From positions 1,835,950 to 1,899,949 of the forward strand of contig CP058732.1 of NCBI GenBank assembly GCA_013414795.1: DNA of 64,000 nt, in the 5' to 3' direction. The notes under the pieces were generated by a model that was given only the letters and a program-made list of their open reading frames with translations, was not told the DNA's origin and made no database searches. Shown piece by piece: positions 7,801-17,597 of the stretch; position 1 is the stretch's first letter; each line of letters begins with the position of its first letter. The position numbers were made by a program, and so were the translations under genes. This stretch comes from Candidatus Kapaibacterium sp. GTDB lineage: Bacteria; Bacteroidota; Ignavibacteria; Kapaibacteriales; UBA2268.

Positions 7801-10496
7801 CCGGAACTGATTTAAGAAACAATATCTTTGTTAATAGCCTTGGAAGCAGCATTTCTGGAAGCAAAATGTATGCGATTTATGTACCAAGTGGCTTTACTTT
7901 CTCAACCATCAACTACAACGATTACTATGTTTCTGGAAGTTATGGAATTTTAGGATATTATGGAGCAGACAAGACAACACTTGCCGATTGGAGAAACTCT
8001 TCTGGAGGTGACGGAAATTCAATAAATGTTCAACCTGCTTTCATTGGCAATGACGATTTGCACCTTACTGGCTCAACAGTTGGTAATAACCAATTCCTGG
8101 CACCCTCGATTAGCACTATTACGACAGATTTCGATGGTGAAAACAGAAGAACAACGTCAGTAAATATTGGTTGTGATGAGGTACGTCCAATCCTTTCTGC
8201 TTCACCTATTTCTTTCTCACCCCAACAAAGTATTTATTGCAAAAACGGCTCGGTTGTTCTCTCCACAAGTGCAACCGTAACAGGCTTTATGGATGGTATC
8301 AGCCGTTCAATTCCTACACCAAACTTCTCTTATCAATGGATGAAAAACTCCAATAACATTCAAAATGCTACACAACAAACTTTAACATTTACTTCGCTGG
8401 TTCAATCTGACTCTGCAAATTACAGTTGTACTATCTCTTTCTTTGGTGAAAGCACAACCACACCCCAAGCCCTGCTCAAAGTTGAATCTCCCATTGAAAT
8501 CATAGCTCATCCCCAGAATACATCAATTTGTGCAGATTTAAACCCAATGATAAATCTCTCTGTTACCTCAACTGGAACTATTACTGGATTCCAATGGCAG
8601 AAACGTGATCCTAATAATCCAAACCTATGGGTTGATATACCCGGGGCAACCAGTCCAAACTTAATACAATCTATCCTCGATCCCCAGAGTGCTAGTGGTT
8701 TCTATCGCGTGGTTATCTTAGGACCCGGAAATTGTGGTCCAAGCAAAGTTGCTTCAAATCCAGCATTTGTTGACGTAACTGAAACAGTTAAAAACAATTT
8801 CGTGTCTTGCGACAAAGACCCGCAAAACATTTGCGAAACTGACAACTTCAATTTAACAACCGCCGCAACTGGTACAATCACTGGTTACAAATGGCAAAAA
8901 CTTGTTGGTGGTACTTGGGTTGATCTTGACCTCGATAAATTCCCAACTGCAAGACAAAGAACACTTTCTTTCACTCTTGCCGACCCCTCGATGAGTGGAA
9001 CTTATCGCGTTTTGGTCTACGGTTCCGCTGCTTGCTATCCAGATGGTCAACCTGTTGCTTCATCAGAAATTGAAATAACTGTTTGGCCTTTGTTCAAAAT
9101 TGCTGAACAACCCACTCCACAATCCGTTTGTACTGGTGAAGATGCAATGTTGTATGTCGTTACCGAAGGAGTCGTAAGAAAATACCAATGGCAAAAAGAT
9201 GGAGTCGACATCACAGATAATCCCACTGCTCAAAGCGCTGTTTTGTTCTTAAACAATATTTCATATGAAAATTCTGGTGTTTATCGTTGTAAACTAACAA
9301 TCCAGGATTGTCGAGGCATTGTTGATGTTTATACAAATGAAGTCTTGGTTTATGTGCATTCCAAAACCAAGATTACTCGTACCAACAAAAATCAAACTGT
9401 TAAACTCGGAGATGTTGCAACATTCGATTTTGACGCTCAAGTTGAAATACCACGAGATGCGAACAATGTTGCAATCCAATGGTATCGTGGAAATCAACCA
9501 TTAGTTGACAACGATAGAATTTCTGGTTCTAAATCAAATTATCTTACTATTCGCGATGTTAAACCATCTGACGTAGGATCGGATTATTGGGTTGTTATTG
9601 AAGGACTCTGCGGAGCAGATACTGCCATTGGCTTTTCTTTGAACATTCCAACCATCGACATAACTTCACAGCCCCAAAATGTTTCTGCTTGCGAAGGACA
9701 AACCGTCGAGTTTAACGTGGCAGCCACATTTACTGGCGGCACAGAGCTAACCTATCAATGGCGAAAAGATGGAATTGAACTTGTTGACAATGGCAGAATA
9801 AGCGGTGCAAACAAAGATAAACTTACTATTAGCAATGTTGCACTAAACGACGCTGGAGCATACGACGTTGTAATCACTAATCTTCCCACTGGATTTATTG
9901 CAGTTTCTGCCTCTGCCCAACTTAATGTTAAGATTAAGCCTGGAATTACGCAACAACCACCTTCTACAATTAGTTTAAACGCTGGCGAAACTTTGACCTT
10001 ATCAGTAGATGCCGACGGCACGGAACCTATGACTTATCAATGGTTCAAGGATGGACAACCCATTGACGGTGCAAATCAACCCACTTATGAGAAAACAAAT
10101 GTAACAACCGAAGATGCTGGTACTTATTACTGCAAAGTTTCGAATGAATGCGGTGAAGTCAATTCTTCCAACACTGTTGTCACTGTAACATTAAAACAAG
10201 TTGCCGGATTAAATGAAACCATCAATGGAATAAGTTTGGAACAGAGCATACCCAATCCTACGACCAATGGAAATGTTTCGATTTCGTTTACACTTCCCGA
10301 AAATGGTGATGTTACGCTCGTACTCTTGGACATTTATGGTCGAAAAGTTGCAACATTGTTCAAAGGGCTCGCTTCGCAAGGAACAACAACTATCTCGTTT
10401 AACATCGACGAATTTAACCTAACGAGTGGTACTTACTTGTACAAACTCAAATTCAAGGGCATTGAAGTAAACCGAATGATGACCGTTACAAAATAA
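4848..10496 (+). CDS. 1882-residue secreted multidomain protein with type IX sorting domain
   Basis: Very large surface or secreted protein. A signal peptide covers about residues 1-29. A subtilisin-type P-domain-like module follows (31-150). Two copies of a BNR-associated N-terminal-like module (about 152-297 and 470-612, each with YYTGTSSTF and FGSTVNNPSGTF) flank a MAM/choice-of-anchor-like domain (300-468). A right-handed beta-helix-like region covers about 620-1100. Seven Ig-like domains follow, with recurring YQW-K-DG cores and cysteines (1110-1790). The last 80 residues (SIPNPTTNGNVSISF... LDIYGRKV... SGTYLYKL) match a type A T9SS sorting domain. No enzymatic motif seen; adhesion or matrix binding is inferred. 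Followed by a strong terminator. Confidence 0.9.
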   Translation: MKKQKQFLSLVLLVALFLVQPFLKSLALTYTVYPDDSPGQFDYESNTLTELGWTSFTISQTGVITNVTVNFDWTTDYYQDEGSFWLQSPSGTSVQIASDISSGSYQIQLSDFNTETLNGTWYLWIEDSFGDGGHQATNISIDFDYSTGSDMTYQSSNCYQITDPTGKGMTNQVILRIEVVTTGTNNPLSVTYFSFSTTGTTNTADIANAKLYYTGTSSTFNTNNQFGSTVNNPSGTFTFSGNQQLSSGTNYFWLTYDIATNATIGNVVDAACNSITVGGSSRTPTTTSPSGNRPITYLKVFCESFEGSTFPPNDWQNIKVAGTDTRLWDRVTSGTSPTCSPHSGSYMIRYNSFSIPSGNSAALITPIIDWSQRGSYTPKVRFWMYRDPGYSSATQEGVTVYVNTSPSLTGATQLGFVSRYYSTAGWYYFEYDIPSSFNGSTNYLIFLAYSQYGNNIFVDDICYDAYPDVMRYVSSTTTQITGGVGIGFTNQPIIRLEVTTQGATDPLTLTSITFNTTGTTNTSDIAAAKVYYTGTSSTFSTAVQFGSTVNNPSGTFTITGSQTLSAGTNYFWLVYDISNNATAGNFVDAQCTSFQIGTNNYTPSVTNPSGAREIRGPRCGTYTVGTGQYYQTLSEAFNEINTFGMSCDVTLLIMTDIVETGATPPTLNQWTEYGGSGYRLTIRPSGGNRTISGSYASNGVIVLNGADRVTIDGSIGGTGRYLTIRNDATSATAGAVIWLKSQGTNAGCNNVIIKNCNIIGIGNLYSSPSQTSSMGIYIAGTSISSSGSGADNDYVRVENNVVKRCYYGIYAAGISGGNLDSLKIIKNIIGADVASDYVGYRGIYIYQYAQGVEISGNTVYNIKRTDGTNLAGIELNTYCSDAKIVGNKIYGIYQESSGGWGAYGININSSTGNSNILIANNMISDLHTMNYSSSSTTYNPFGIRITGGTNYKIYHNTVNMYGSQANVGSSASMSACILFTTTSVTGTDLRNNIFVNSLGSSISGSKMYAIYVPSGFTFSTINYNDYYVSGSYGILGYYGADKTTLADWRNSSGGDGNSINVQPAFIGNDDLHLTGSTVGNNQFLAPSISTITTDFDGENRRTTSVNIGCDEVRPILSASPISFSPQQSIYCKNGSVVLSTSATVTGFMDGISRSIPTPNFSYQWMKNSNNIQNATQQTLTFTSLVQSDSANYSCTISFFGESTTTPQALLKVESPIEIIAHPQNTSICADLNPMINLSVTSTGTITGFQWQKRDPNNPNLWVDIPGATSPNLIQSILDPQSASGFYRVVILGPGNCGPSKVASNPAFVDVTETVKNNFVSCDKDPQNICETDNFNLTTAATGTITGYKWQKLVGGTWVDLDLDKFPTARQRTLSFTLADPSMSGTYRVLVYGSAACYPDGQPVASSEIEITVWPLFKIAEQPTPQSVCTGEDAMLYVVTEGVVRKYQWQKDGVDITDNPTAQSAVLFLNNISYENSGVYRCKLTIQDCRGIVDVYTNEVLVYVHSKTKITRTNKNQTVKLGDVATFDFDAQVEIPRDANNVAIQWYRGNQPLVDNDRISGSKSNYLTIRDVKPSDVGSDYWVVIEGLCGADTAIGFSLNIPTIDITSQPQNVSACEGQTVEFNVAATFTGGTELTYQWRKDGIELVDNGRISGANKDKLTISNVALNDAGAYDVVITNLPTGFIAVSASAQLNVKIKPGITQQPPSTISLNAGETLTLSVDADGTEPMTYQWFKDGQPIDGANQPTYEKTNVTTEDAGTYYCKVSNECGEVNSSNTVVTVTLKQVAGLNETINGISLEQSIPNPTTNGNVSISFTLPENGDVTLVLLDIYGRKVATLFKGLASQGTTTISFNIDEFNLTSGTYLYKLKFKGIEVNRMMTVTK

Positions 10497-10518
10497 GAAC
10501 CGACAACTCGAAAAAGAA

Positions 10519-10546
10519 GGGCTGCTTGAAAGAGCAGCCCTTTTTT
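10519..10546 (+). terminator. Rho-independent terminator after the giant gene
   Basis: Stem GGGCTGCT (10519-10526) pairs with AGCAGCCC (10533-10540), 6-base loop, then TTTTTT. An A-rich stretch to the left (10511-10518) would let it also serve the minus-strand tRNA transcript. Confidence 0.9.
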
Positions 10547-10596
10547 CATTGTTAAAGACTAAATAATTTTTTGTGAAAAAAGGTCTTAACGGTTTG

Positions 10597-10670
10597 TCGG
10601 CGCGGCCAGATTTGAACTGGCGACCCCTACTACCCCAAAGTAGTGCGCTACCAGGCTGCGCTACGCGCCG
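10597..10670 (-). tRNA. tRNA-Pro (anticodon GGG)
   Basis: The reverse complement folds as a complete tRNA. The acceptor stem is CGGCGCG/CGCGCCG. The D-arm contains GCGCAGCCTGGTAGCGC. The anticodon stem CTACT/AGTAG encloses the 7-base loop TTGGGGT (anticodon GGG). The T-arm is GCCAG-TTCAAAT-CTGGC, and the discriminator base is A. CCA is not encoded. GGG decodes CCC and CCU. It sits alone between the giant gene and yebC, on the opposite strand to both. Confidence 0.95.
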
Positions 10671-10745
10671 TGCAATGCAAAATTAATAAACTTCTGGCAA
10701 ATAGCAAAGTCGAAAACCAAAGTTTTTTACTTAAAGGAAAATTCG

Positions 10746-10753
10746 TAATTTTG
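10746..10753 (+). promoter_or_regulatory. Candidate -7 element of yebC within an 18-bp module shared with leuS
   Basis: TAATTTTG fits TAnnTTTG, 28 bp before the yebC ATG. It lies in AAAATTCGTAATTTTGTA (10738-10755), which is repeated exactly before leuS on the other strand. The module also contains the inverted repeat AAAATT-N3-AATTTT. Confidence 0.45.
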
Positions 10754-10781
10754 TATATTTAAAACAAGTTAGGCGGGAAAA

Positions 10782-11543
10782 ATGTCTGGTCATAGTAAAT
10801 GGGCTAACATTAAACACAAGAAAGCAGCCAAAGATGCAAAACGCGGAAAATTGTTCACAAGGTTGGCAAAAGAAATAACTATCGCAGCACGCGAAGGCGG
10901 GGGCGATCCCGAGGCAAATCCAAGACTAAGACTTGCTATCCAGAACGCCAAGGCTGAAAATATGCCAATGGAGAACATTAAAAGAGCAATTCAGCGAGGC
11001 ACAGGTGAAATCCAAGGCGAGAATTTCGAAGAGGTCATTTACGAAGGTTACGCTCCATTAGGCGTAGCTGTGATATTAGAGGCAATAACAGATAATAGAA
11101 ATAGGACATTTCCCTTAATTCGTTCAGAAATGAATAAATTGGGTGGAAGCATAGGAGAACCTGGCTCTGTTATGTGGAATTTCGAACGCAAGGGCGTTAT
11201 CTATGTCGATCCTGAGGGACGAACAGAAGACCAAATGCTGGAGGCTATTCTCGAGGCTGGTTGTGAAGATATGGAATACGATGAAGAACGCACACGAATC
11301 ATTTGCGCCTTTGAAGATATGGTCTCTTGTCAGAAATATTTCGAGGAAAAGCGTTTCAAAATTCTTGAATCAAAATTCGAGTATATTCCCAAAACAACTG
11401 TGAAAATAGATAATATCGAAGCAGCACGAAAAGTCTTAAAATTTTTTGATACACTCGAAGAACTCGATGATGTTCAGAATGTTTACGGAAATTATGAAAT
11501 TGCCGACGAGATACTTGAACAACTTGAAAAAGAACAAAACTAA
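10782..11543 (+). CDS. yebC: YebC/PmpR family protein
   Basis: 253 residues, full family length, starting MSGHSKWANIKHKKAAKDAKRG and containing FTRLAKEI and the DPEANPRLRLAIQNAKAENMP helix-rich N-domain. Members of this family are described as DNA-binding regulators and, more recently, as translation factors that help at proline stretches; the sequence alone does not decide between these. The stop overlaps the ruvC start as TAATG, a common yebC-ruvC pairing. A plausible ribosome site (GGCGGGAAA) precedes the ATG. Confidence 0.95.
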   Translation: MSGHSKWANIKHKKAAKDAKRGKLFTRLAKEITIAAREGGGDPEANPRLRLAIQNAKAENMPMENIKRAIQRGTGEIQGENFEEVIYEGYAPLGVAVILEAITDNRNRTFPLIRSEMNKLGGSIGEPGSVMWNFERKGVIYVDPEGRTEDQMLEAILEAGCEDMEYDEERTRIICAFEDMVSCQKYFEEKRFKILESKFEYIPKTTVKIDNIEAARKVLKFFDTLEELDDVQNVYGNYEIADEILEQLEKEQN

Positions 11544-12097
11544 TGACAATTATTGGTATCGACCCTGGCTCGATTAGTTGTGGTTACGGAATAATTGAAA
11601 TTTCCCAAGATGGTTTCTTTGTTATTGAATTTGGACTAATAAAACCGAATGAAAAGAGCCAGAATTTTAATTTCATTGACCGTTTAAAAAATCTTTACGA
11701 CAACATTACAAGTATCTTAACTCGTTACAAAGTTATCGAAACAGCAATTGAAACCCAATTCTATCATAAAAATGCACAATCTTTAATGAAACTCACCCAA
11801 GCAAGAACTTCGATTGAATTAGCCTCTCTCAATTTAAACATTCCAGTTTTCGAATATTCACCACGAGAAGTTAAACTATCGGTAACGGGTAATGGCAATG
11901 CATCGAAGAAAAGCGTATCCTATATGGTATCTTCAATCCTACAAATAGATCTTCAAAAACATAAATTTGATGTTTCGGACGCATTGGCTGTTGCCCTTTG
12001 TCACATTTCTCGCAAAGGGAACATACTAAAAAGAAACTCCCCCCGAAATTGGAGGGAGTTTGTTGCTCTAAACCCCGATAAAATAATCAATCCTTGA
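11543..12097 (+). CDS. ruvC: Crossover junction endodeoxyribonuclease RuvC
   Basis: Holliday junction resolvase of homologous recombination. 184 residues; the catalytic acidic residues are visible as Asp in IGIDPGS (residue 7), Glu in AIETQFYHKN (about 68) and the pair in KFDVSDALAVAL (about 140-143). It overlaps the yebC stop by one base. ruvA and ruvB are not in the window. The gene ends flush against the convergent OmpA-type gene (stop codons adjacent at 12097/12098), and its 3' end contains that neighbour's probable terminator. Confidence 0.93.
   Translation: MTIIGIDPGSISCGYGIIEISQDGFFVIEFGLIKPNEKSQNFNFIDRLKNLYDNITSILTRYKVIETAIETQFYHKNAQSLMKLTQARTSIELASLNLNIPVFEYSPREVKLSVTGNGNASKKSVSYMVSSILQIDLQKHKFDVSDALAVALCHISRKGNILKRNSPRNWREFVALNPDKIINP
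12028..12061 (-). terminator. Minus-strand terminator inside the ruvC 3' end
   Basis: Read on the minus strand, AAACTCCC (12061-12054) pairs with GGGAGTTT (12041-12034); beyond one mismatch two further G-C pairs form above a 6-base loop, and TTTCTTTTT follows. It is correctly placed just downstream of the minus-strand gene ending at 12098. It has no T-run on the plus strand. Confidence 0.7.
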
Positions 12098-14803
12098 CTA
12101 TTTCCCAATTTGTTCCCACGACTCCACAGGAGTTTTGATAATCACTTGAACTGTACGATTGTAAAATCTTCCTTCTGGTAATGAATTATCATAAAGCGGT
12201 TCGTCCTCACCAACGCCTCTTTTAGTGATGACACCAACTTTGCCTTTTGTTTGTTGCATAATTCCATTATAAACAGTATTTGCCCTTCGTTCAGAAAGTG
12301 CTTGGTTGTGCTCGTATAATCCTACAACATCAGTATGTCCAACAACTTCTACGTAAGAGGTAGGAAGAACACGATTGTAAACATATTCCCGCATAATTCT
12401 TTCGTTAATTGGTCCTGCATCGGAACGGTCGAATGGGAATAGAATAAGACTATATCTCTCAATTGTACTATCCTTCGCACCTTTCTGGATATCAACTTTC
12501 TTCTGTTCAGTTGTAACTTGCATAACTGGAATCATAATTGGGTCCGAAGAACATTCTTTGTCATTTACAGTGGTAACAATAAGTTGAGCGGTAAAGGGAA
12601 CTTCGTCCTTTGGATATTCACCCTCAAAGTTCTTCCAATCCCAAGTAAATCTTGGCTCAGTTAAACCAATGTCTTTCAAAACATTCCATTCTTTTCCACC
12701 GCGTTTAACTTCGATACGACGGGCTTTTACCAGCGCATCTTCGATACCATTCTTAAGTGTGAAAACCATAGTTTCTGGTTGTGGAAATGTCTTGGGGTCT
12801 TTATCGAATACCGGTTTCATTATGTTCCAATCATTGCAGATGATTTCAACGCGTCGATTTTCTACAATTCCAAGTGAATCGTTCAAGTTAGAAACGACAG
12901 CAGGTTGATTCCTTACGGTAATTTTCATTCGCTTTTCATCAATACCCCAAACATCACGTAAATATTTGAAAACTGCCTCGGCACGTTCTTTTGAAAGATT
13001 AGGCCTTTTTTCTTCGGGTGTCTTTCCATCATTGCATCCTACAATCTCAATTTTTGCATCGGGATACTTGTTCAACCTATAGCCATAGATATTAAGTATA
13101 TGATAATATTTCTCTAAAGTTCCACCGCGAATTGTGGTATCAGTAAATGCCTTCTTGAATTTATCGTCTGGGGATTTAAATAAAATGTATCTATCGGGAA
13201 TCTTCGAAGAACCAGCATCAAAGAAGACATAATTTAACAGAGGATATAAATCCCAAGTCTGGAATTGCTCCATTACCAAACCACGGAAATTAGCAATTTC
13301 CGGTTTAATGGTTTTATTCTCGGCTACATACTTTGCTTCCTCTATTTCGGCACCAATTACTGGTCGCTGTCCTAACGGAATAACAACATTAATGACGTCG
13401 GCATACTTCTTGGCTTCCTCTGGATCAGTGGTTGGTTTGGGTTTATCCACACGAACTATTTTAGTCATTTTGCCATATTTTGGATTTTCTGCAGTTATTT
13501 CAAGATTAACAAACATAATAGAATCGCGTGGATCGCCATAATCCGTATTGGAAACAACGAAGTCATTTTCGATTTTTGGCGGTCGTAATGTATCAACCAC
13601 AACTCTGTTAATAATTGGACTTTTAATCCTAACCACTGCCGGGATGTCTTCTCCACTACATTCATCAATTACTCGGGTCTTAACAACAACTGCTCGGAAA
13701 TAGGAAGGAACGAAAGCCATAAAGATATCGAAATCCCCTTGAAATCCAGATATATCTTTGCGTCGGGAAGAGAAATAGATAACATCACCAGAGGCTGGCA
13801 GTGTGATAAATTGATCGTCTTGTGGTGTGTTTAATGGTTCACCCAGATTTTCGGGCTTCGACCAGGTTTTGGTAACTGGGTCGTATCGAGTTACGTAAAA
13901 GTCCAATCCACCATAGTTTGGCTTGTGTCCTTTCGAAGAGAAGAACAATGTTTGGTTATCAGCAGCAATAAAGGGACCGCAATCCTGTAATGGTGTGTTA
14001 ATCTCGGTCAAGTTTTTGGCTGGGAGCCATTCCTCTGTCTCAGGGTCAAAATCTGAGTACCAAATATCCATATTGTCCCATTTTTCATTATTTCCATCTG
14101 AGTTTGGTCCTGGTCGAGTTGAAACAAAATACAATCTACTTTGGTCGGGTGAAATTGAAGGCTGTGCATCGAAATATTTGGAATTTACATTTGGTCCAAG
14201 ATTATAAGGTCTACTCCATTTATCACCTTCGATGGTGGTTTTGTAAATATCGCAATCTCCCAAACCATCTGGTCGGCTACAAGCAGTGAAATAAAGAGTT
14301 TGACCGTCAGCAGCAATAGAAGCAACACCTTCGTTCTCTGGTGTATTTACACCTTGGTACCCCCAGACTGTGGTAGTATCAATATTAAACGGCTTAAAGA
14401 AAATCGTGTCCAGTCTATCGTTCTTCTTTGTAGCCCAAAAATCGTGGCTCGGCTTTCCTATTTTTGGATTAACTTTACTTCCGGGCCTATTCGAAACGAA
14501 ATACAATGTTTTACCGTCAGCACTTACTGTTGGTGCATAATCCAAACCTTTCCAGTTTACAACGGGACCAAGATTGATTATTCGAATCTTGGTTTTATCA
14601 AGTATTTGAGGCTGATCTTGAGTAGGACTATTCGGTTTCTGTGGGCTTTCTGGCGAATTTGAATCATCAATTAAAACGCCGTATAAATAGTATTGAGGTT
14701 CATTAGAAGAGGAGTTTTTTGGGGATTGATTATCATTTGCGAATAAAAGTGAAGTAAAAAAGCAAAAGAAAATGGCAAATGCAAAGGTTACTAAATGTTT
14801 CAT
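12098..14803 (-). CDS. PD40-repeat outer-membrane protein with two OmpA-like domains
   Basis: 901 residues. A signal peptide (residues 1-22, ending LLFA) precedes a linker rich in Ser, Pro and Asn. PD40/TolB-like blade repeats with LYFVS-RPG and FFSSKG cores occupy about 75-370, a beta-rich middle about 380-510, a first OmpA-like domain about 530-660 (SKERAEAVFKYL, then NRRVEI), and a second complete OmpA-like domain about 785-895 (VVGHTDVVGLYEHNQALSERRANTVYNGI). OmpA-like domains bind peptidoglycan, so this probably links outer-membrane machinery to the cell wall, as PorE-type proteins do; that link is inference. A 220-bp AT-rich leader precedes it. The terminator lies inside ruvC. Confidence 0.88.
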   Translation of the reverse strand: MKHLVTFAFAIFFCFFTSLLFANDNQSPKNSSSNEPQYYLYGVLIDDSNSPESPQKPNSPTQDQPQILDKTKIRIINLGPVVNWKGLDYAPTVSADGKTLYFVSNRPGSKVNPKIGKPSHDFWATKKNDRLDTIFFKPFNIDTTTVWGYQGVNTPENEGVASIAADGQTLYFTACSRPDGLGDCDIYKTTIEGDKWSRPYNLGPNVNSKYFDAQPSISPDQSRLYFVSTRPGPNSDGNNEKWDNMDIWYSDFDPETEEWLPAKNLTEINTPLQDCGPFIAADNQTLFFSSKGHKPNYGGLDFYVTRYDPVTKTWSKPENLGEPLNTPQDDQFITLPASGDVIYFSSRRKDISGFQGDFDIFMAFVPSYFRAVVVKTRVIDECSGEDIPAVVRIKSPIINRVVVDTLRPPKIENDFVVSNTDYGDPRDSIMFVNLEITAENPKYGKMTKIVRVDKPKPTTDPEEAKKYADVINVVIPLGQRPVIGAEIEEAKYVAENKTIKPEIANFRGLVMEQFQTWDLYPLLNYVFFDAGSSKIPDRYILFKSPDDKFKKAFTDTTIRGGTLEKYYHILNIYGYRLNKYPDAKIEIVGCNDGKTPEEKRPNLSKERAEAVFKYLRDVWGIDEKRMKITVRNQPAVVSNLNDSLGIVENRRVEIICNDWNIMKPVFDKDPKTFPQPETMVFTLKNGIEDALVKARRIEVKRGGKEWNVLKDIGLTEPRFTWDWKNFEGEYPKDEVPFTAQLIVTTVNDKECSSDPIMIPVMQVTTEQKKVDIQKGAKDSTIERYSLILFPFDRSDAGPINERIMREYVYNRVLPTSYVEVVGHTDVVGLYEHNQALSERRANTVYNGIMQQTKGKVGVITKRGVGEDEPLYDNSLPEGRFYNRTVQVIIKTPVESWEQIGK

Positions 14804-15023
14804 TGCTCTACCTTGTATTAATAAACATCAAAATTTCAAATTTTTAAACTTTAAAAATAATTAATCAAATTCAAATAAAAAAATCAAAAATTAAAATTAT
14901 TTAGAAAAGACCAATAGGAGTGTAATTATTAAAATGATATTTTTGTAGTGGAAAGTGCTACAAAACAATCTTTTAAGATTAAGATTTGTGTTTTATCTGA
15001 ATAAAGAAGGAAATATATAATAT

Positions 15024-17570
15024 TTAGCAAATAATGTTAATTAATTTATTTGGTACAAATATGATTTTCTTAATCTCTTTATTATTAATATATTTTTGTA
15101 CATTTGGCTCTTCGATAGCAAGGTTAAATACAACATCTTGTTGTGTGTCCAATTGCACATAAACCCTTCCACGAATTTTGCTGTTTACTTGAACAACAAT
15201 CTCCACCTCTTTTTTAATTGCTTTACTCTCGTCATAATCTGGGAATTTTTGCAAGAAAATGGATTCGCAGTGACCAAGTTTTTGCCAAATTTCCTCAGAA
15301 ATATGGGGAGCAAATGGAGCCAAACATAATAAGAACTTTTCTAAAGCCTCTCTTGGTTTTTCATCATATTTATAAAACTCATTAACAAAAATCATCATTT
15401 GCGATATAGCAGTATTGAATCGCAAGTTTTCTATATCTTCGGTAACTTTTTTGATTGTTGAATGCAAGATGTATTCTTGTTCTGAATTCAAAGGAATGTC
15501 CTTTATTTTCTCACTAAGTTTCCCCTCTTCATCGACAAAAAGTCGCCAAACTCTGTTGAGAAAACGATTTATCCCTTCAATTCCTGTCGTGGACCAGGGC
15601 TTAGAATCTTGAAGTGGACCAAGGAACATTTCAAACATACGTAATGAATCTGCACCGTACTTTTTAACGACATCATCGGGATTGATAACATTTCCAAGCG
15701 ACTTAGACATTTTCCGACCATCTTCGCCAAGAATCAAGCCTTGGTGGAAAAGTTTATAAAAGGGCTCTGGTGTCGACACATAACCATAGTCATATAAAAC
15801 TTTATGCCAAAAACGAGCATACAAAAGATGGAGAACAGCATGCTCTGCACCACCAACGTAAAGATCCACACCATTAGGCTGCATCCAATATCTTTCTTTC
15901 TTAGGGTCGCAAAAAAATTCATCGTTGTGGGGGTCAATGTACCGCAAATAATACCAGCAAGAACCAGCCCATTGTGGCATTGTGTTAGTTTCAAACCGCC
16001 CTCGTTTCCCCGTCTTTTTGTCAATAAAATTTATCCAACTTTCGATATTTGCCAATGGCGATTCCCCAGTTCCACTTGGCTTGAAATCGGTAATTTCTGG
16101 TAAAAGTAGTGGCAATTCGTCCAAATCCAATGCTCTTTTTGTTCCATCCTCGAAAAATATAATTGGAATCGGTTCTCCCCAATATCTTTGACGAGAAAAC
16201 AACCAATCACGCAACTTATATTGAATTTTCCTTTTGCCAATATTCTTCTCTTCCAACCATTGTATAATACGCTTCTTCGCTTCCTCTGTGGGTAATCCAT
16301 CCAACGAAACTTCCTCATTCGAAGAATTTATATTGACGCCATCTTCAACAAAAGCAGAACTACTAATATCCCATTCACCTTCCAACGGCTTCACAACTTG
16401 AACTATGGGTAGTTCGAACTTCTTTGCAAATTCAAAATCTCTCTCATCGTGACCTGGAACAGCCATTATAGCCCCAGTGCCATAATGCAGAAGAACATAA
16501 TCGGCTATCCAAATTGGTATTTTTTTCTTAGTCGCTGGATTAATTGCAAAAGCACCCGTTGGCACTCCAGTTTTCTCTTTGCTAAGGTCAGTTCTTTCAA
16601 GGTCGGTTTTCAATGCAGATTCTCGAATATAATTTTCAACGGCTGCTTTGTTTTCTGGCCGAGTGATTAATGGAACCAATGGATGTTCTGGTGCCAGAAC
16701 CATATAAGTTGCACCGAACAGTGTGTCTGGCCGAGTTGTAAAGACGGTAATAACATCATCTCTTCCATCAATCTTGAAATTTATTTCGGCACCTTCGCTT
16801 CGACCAATCCAATTCTTTTGCATCTCTTTAGTAGAAAAGGGCCAGTCAACAAGTTCAAGGTCATCGAGGAGACGTTGAGCATATTTAGTTATCCTAATCA
16901 TCCATTGACGCATAGGCCTACGCTCGACGGTATAGCCTTTTTCTCGCCACTCATCGATTTCCTCGTTGGCAAGCACCGTTCCAAGTTCTTCGCACCAATT
17001 CACTGGAATCATTGCTATGTAGGCAAGCCTATGCTGATCTTTGTATTGTTCAATTTCTAATGGGTCTTTCAGATTTTCGGGGATAGGCAATTCATCAATG
17101 TGTCTGGCTTTCTGCTTTTCCTCGTCGTACCAAGAATTGTAAATTTGAACGAACATCCACTGGGTCCATTTAAAATATTTTGGGTCTGTGGTGTTTATCT
17201 CTCTGGACCAATCATAACCAAAACCAAGCATTTTTAACTGGTTTCGAAAAACTTGTATGTTTCTTTCGGTTGCAATTCTTGGATGGATACCAGTAACCAT
17301 CGAATATCGTTCGGTTGGAAGTCCGAATGCATCAAAACCCATAGGGTGAAGAACATTATATCCTTTCATTTTCTTGTACCGAGCAATAATATCAGTTGCA
17401 GTGTACCCTTCTGGATGACCAATATGCAAACCAGCACCGCTTGGGTATGGAAACATATCTAAAACATAAAACTTGGGCTTGGTGTAATCTTCGACTGTTT
17501 TAAAAATGCCTTTTTCTTCCCAAAATGATTGCCACTTTTTCTCAATTTCTGCAAAGGGATAATTTGACAT
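15024..17570 (-). CDS. leuS: Leucyl-tRNA synthetase
   Basis: Class I aminoacyl-tRNA synthetase charging tRNA-Leu. At 848 residues it is full length. The HIGH motif is HIGH at residues 49-52 ([12 protein letters not shown]). The editing domain is recognisable from about 230 to 410 ([21 protein letters not shown], later [15 protein letters not shown]), and KMSKS is at 620-624 ([13 protein letters not shown]). The C-terminal anticodon and tail regions are present. It is transcribed divergently from porU, with a 174-bp shared upstream region. Confidence 0.97.
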   Translation of the reverse strand: MSNYPFAEIEKKWQSFWEEKGIFKTVEDYTKPKFYVLDMFPYPSGAGLHIGHPEGYTATDIIARYKKMKGYNVLHPMGFDAFGLPTERYSMVTGIHPRIATERNIQVFRNQLKMLGFGYDWSREINTTDPKYFKWTQWMFVQIYNSWYDEEKQKARHIDELPIPENLKDPLEIEQYKDQHRLAYIAMIPVNWCEELGTVLANEEIDEWREKGYTVERRPMRQWMIRITKYAQRLLDDLELVDWPFSTKEMQKNWIGRSEGAEINFKIDGRDDVITVFTTRPDTLFGATYMVLAPEHPLVPLITRPENKAAVENYIRESALKTDLERTDLSKEKTGVPTGAFAINPATKKKIPIWIADYVLLHYGTGAIMAVPGHDERDFEFAKKFELPIVQVVKPLEGEWDISSSAFVEDGVNINSSNEEVSLDGLPTEEAKKRIIQWLEEKNIGKRKIQYKLRDWLFSRQRYWGEPIPIIFFEDGTKRALDLDELPLLLPEITDFKPSGTGESPLANIESWINFIDKKTGKRGRFETNTMPQWAGSCWYYLRYIDPHNDEFFCDPKKERYWMQPNGVDLYVGGAEHAVLHLLYARFWHKVLYDYGYVSTPEPFYKLFHQGLILGEDGRKMSKSLGNVINPDDVVKKYGADSLRMFEMFLGPLQDSKPWSTTGIEGINRFLNRVWRLFVDEEGKLSEKIKDIPLNSEQEYILHSTIKKVTEDIENLRFNTAISQMMIFVNEFYKYDEKPREALEKFLLCLAPFAPHISEEIWQKLGHCESIFLQKFPDYDESKAIKKEVEIVVQVNSKIRGRVYVQLDTQQDVVFNLAIEEPNVQKYINNKEIKKIIFVPNKLINIIC

Positions 17571-17597
17571 TTTCGTGTTTATTATTTAACAAAACTA

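Noticed and set aside
13443-13451. TTATCCACA, an exact DnaA-box sequence
   Set aside because: A single copy inside the OmpA-type coding sequence. There is no cluster of boxes and no AT-rich unwinding region, so I do not call an origin, even though dnaN and recF are in the window.
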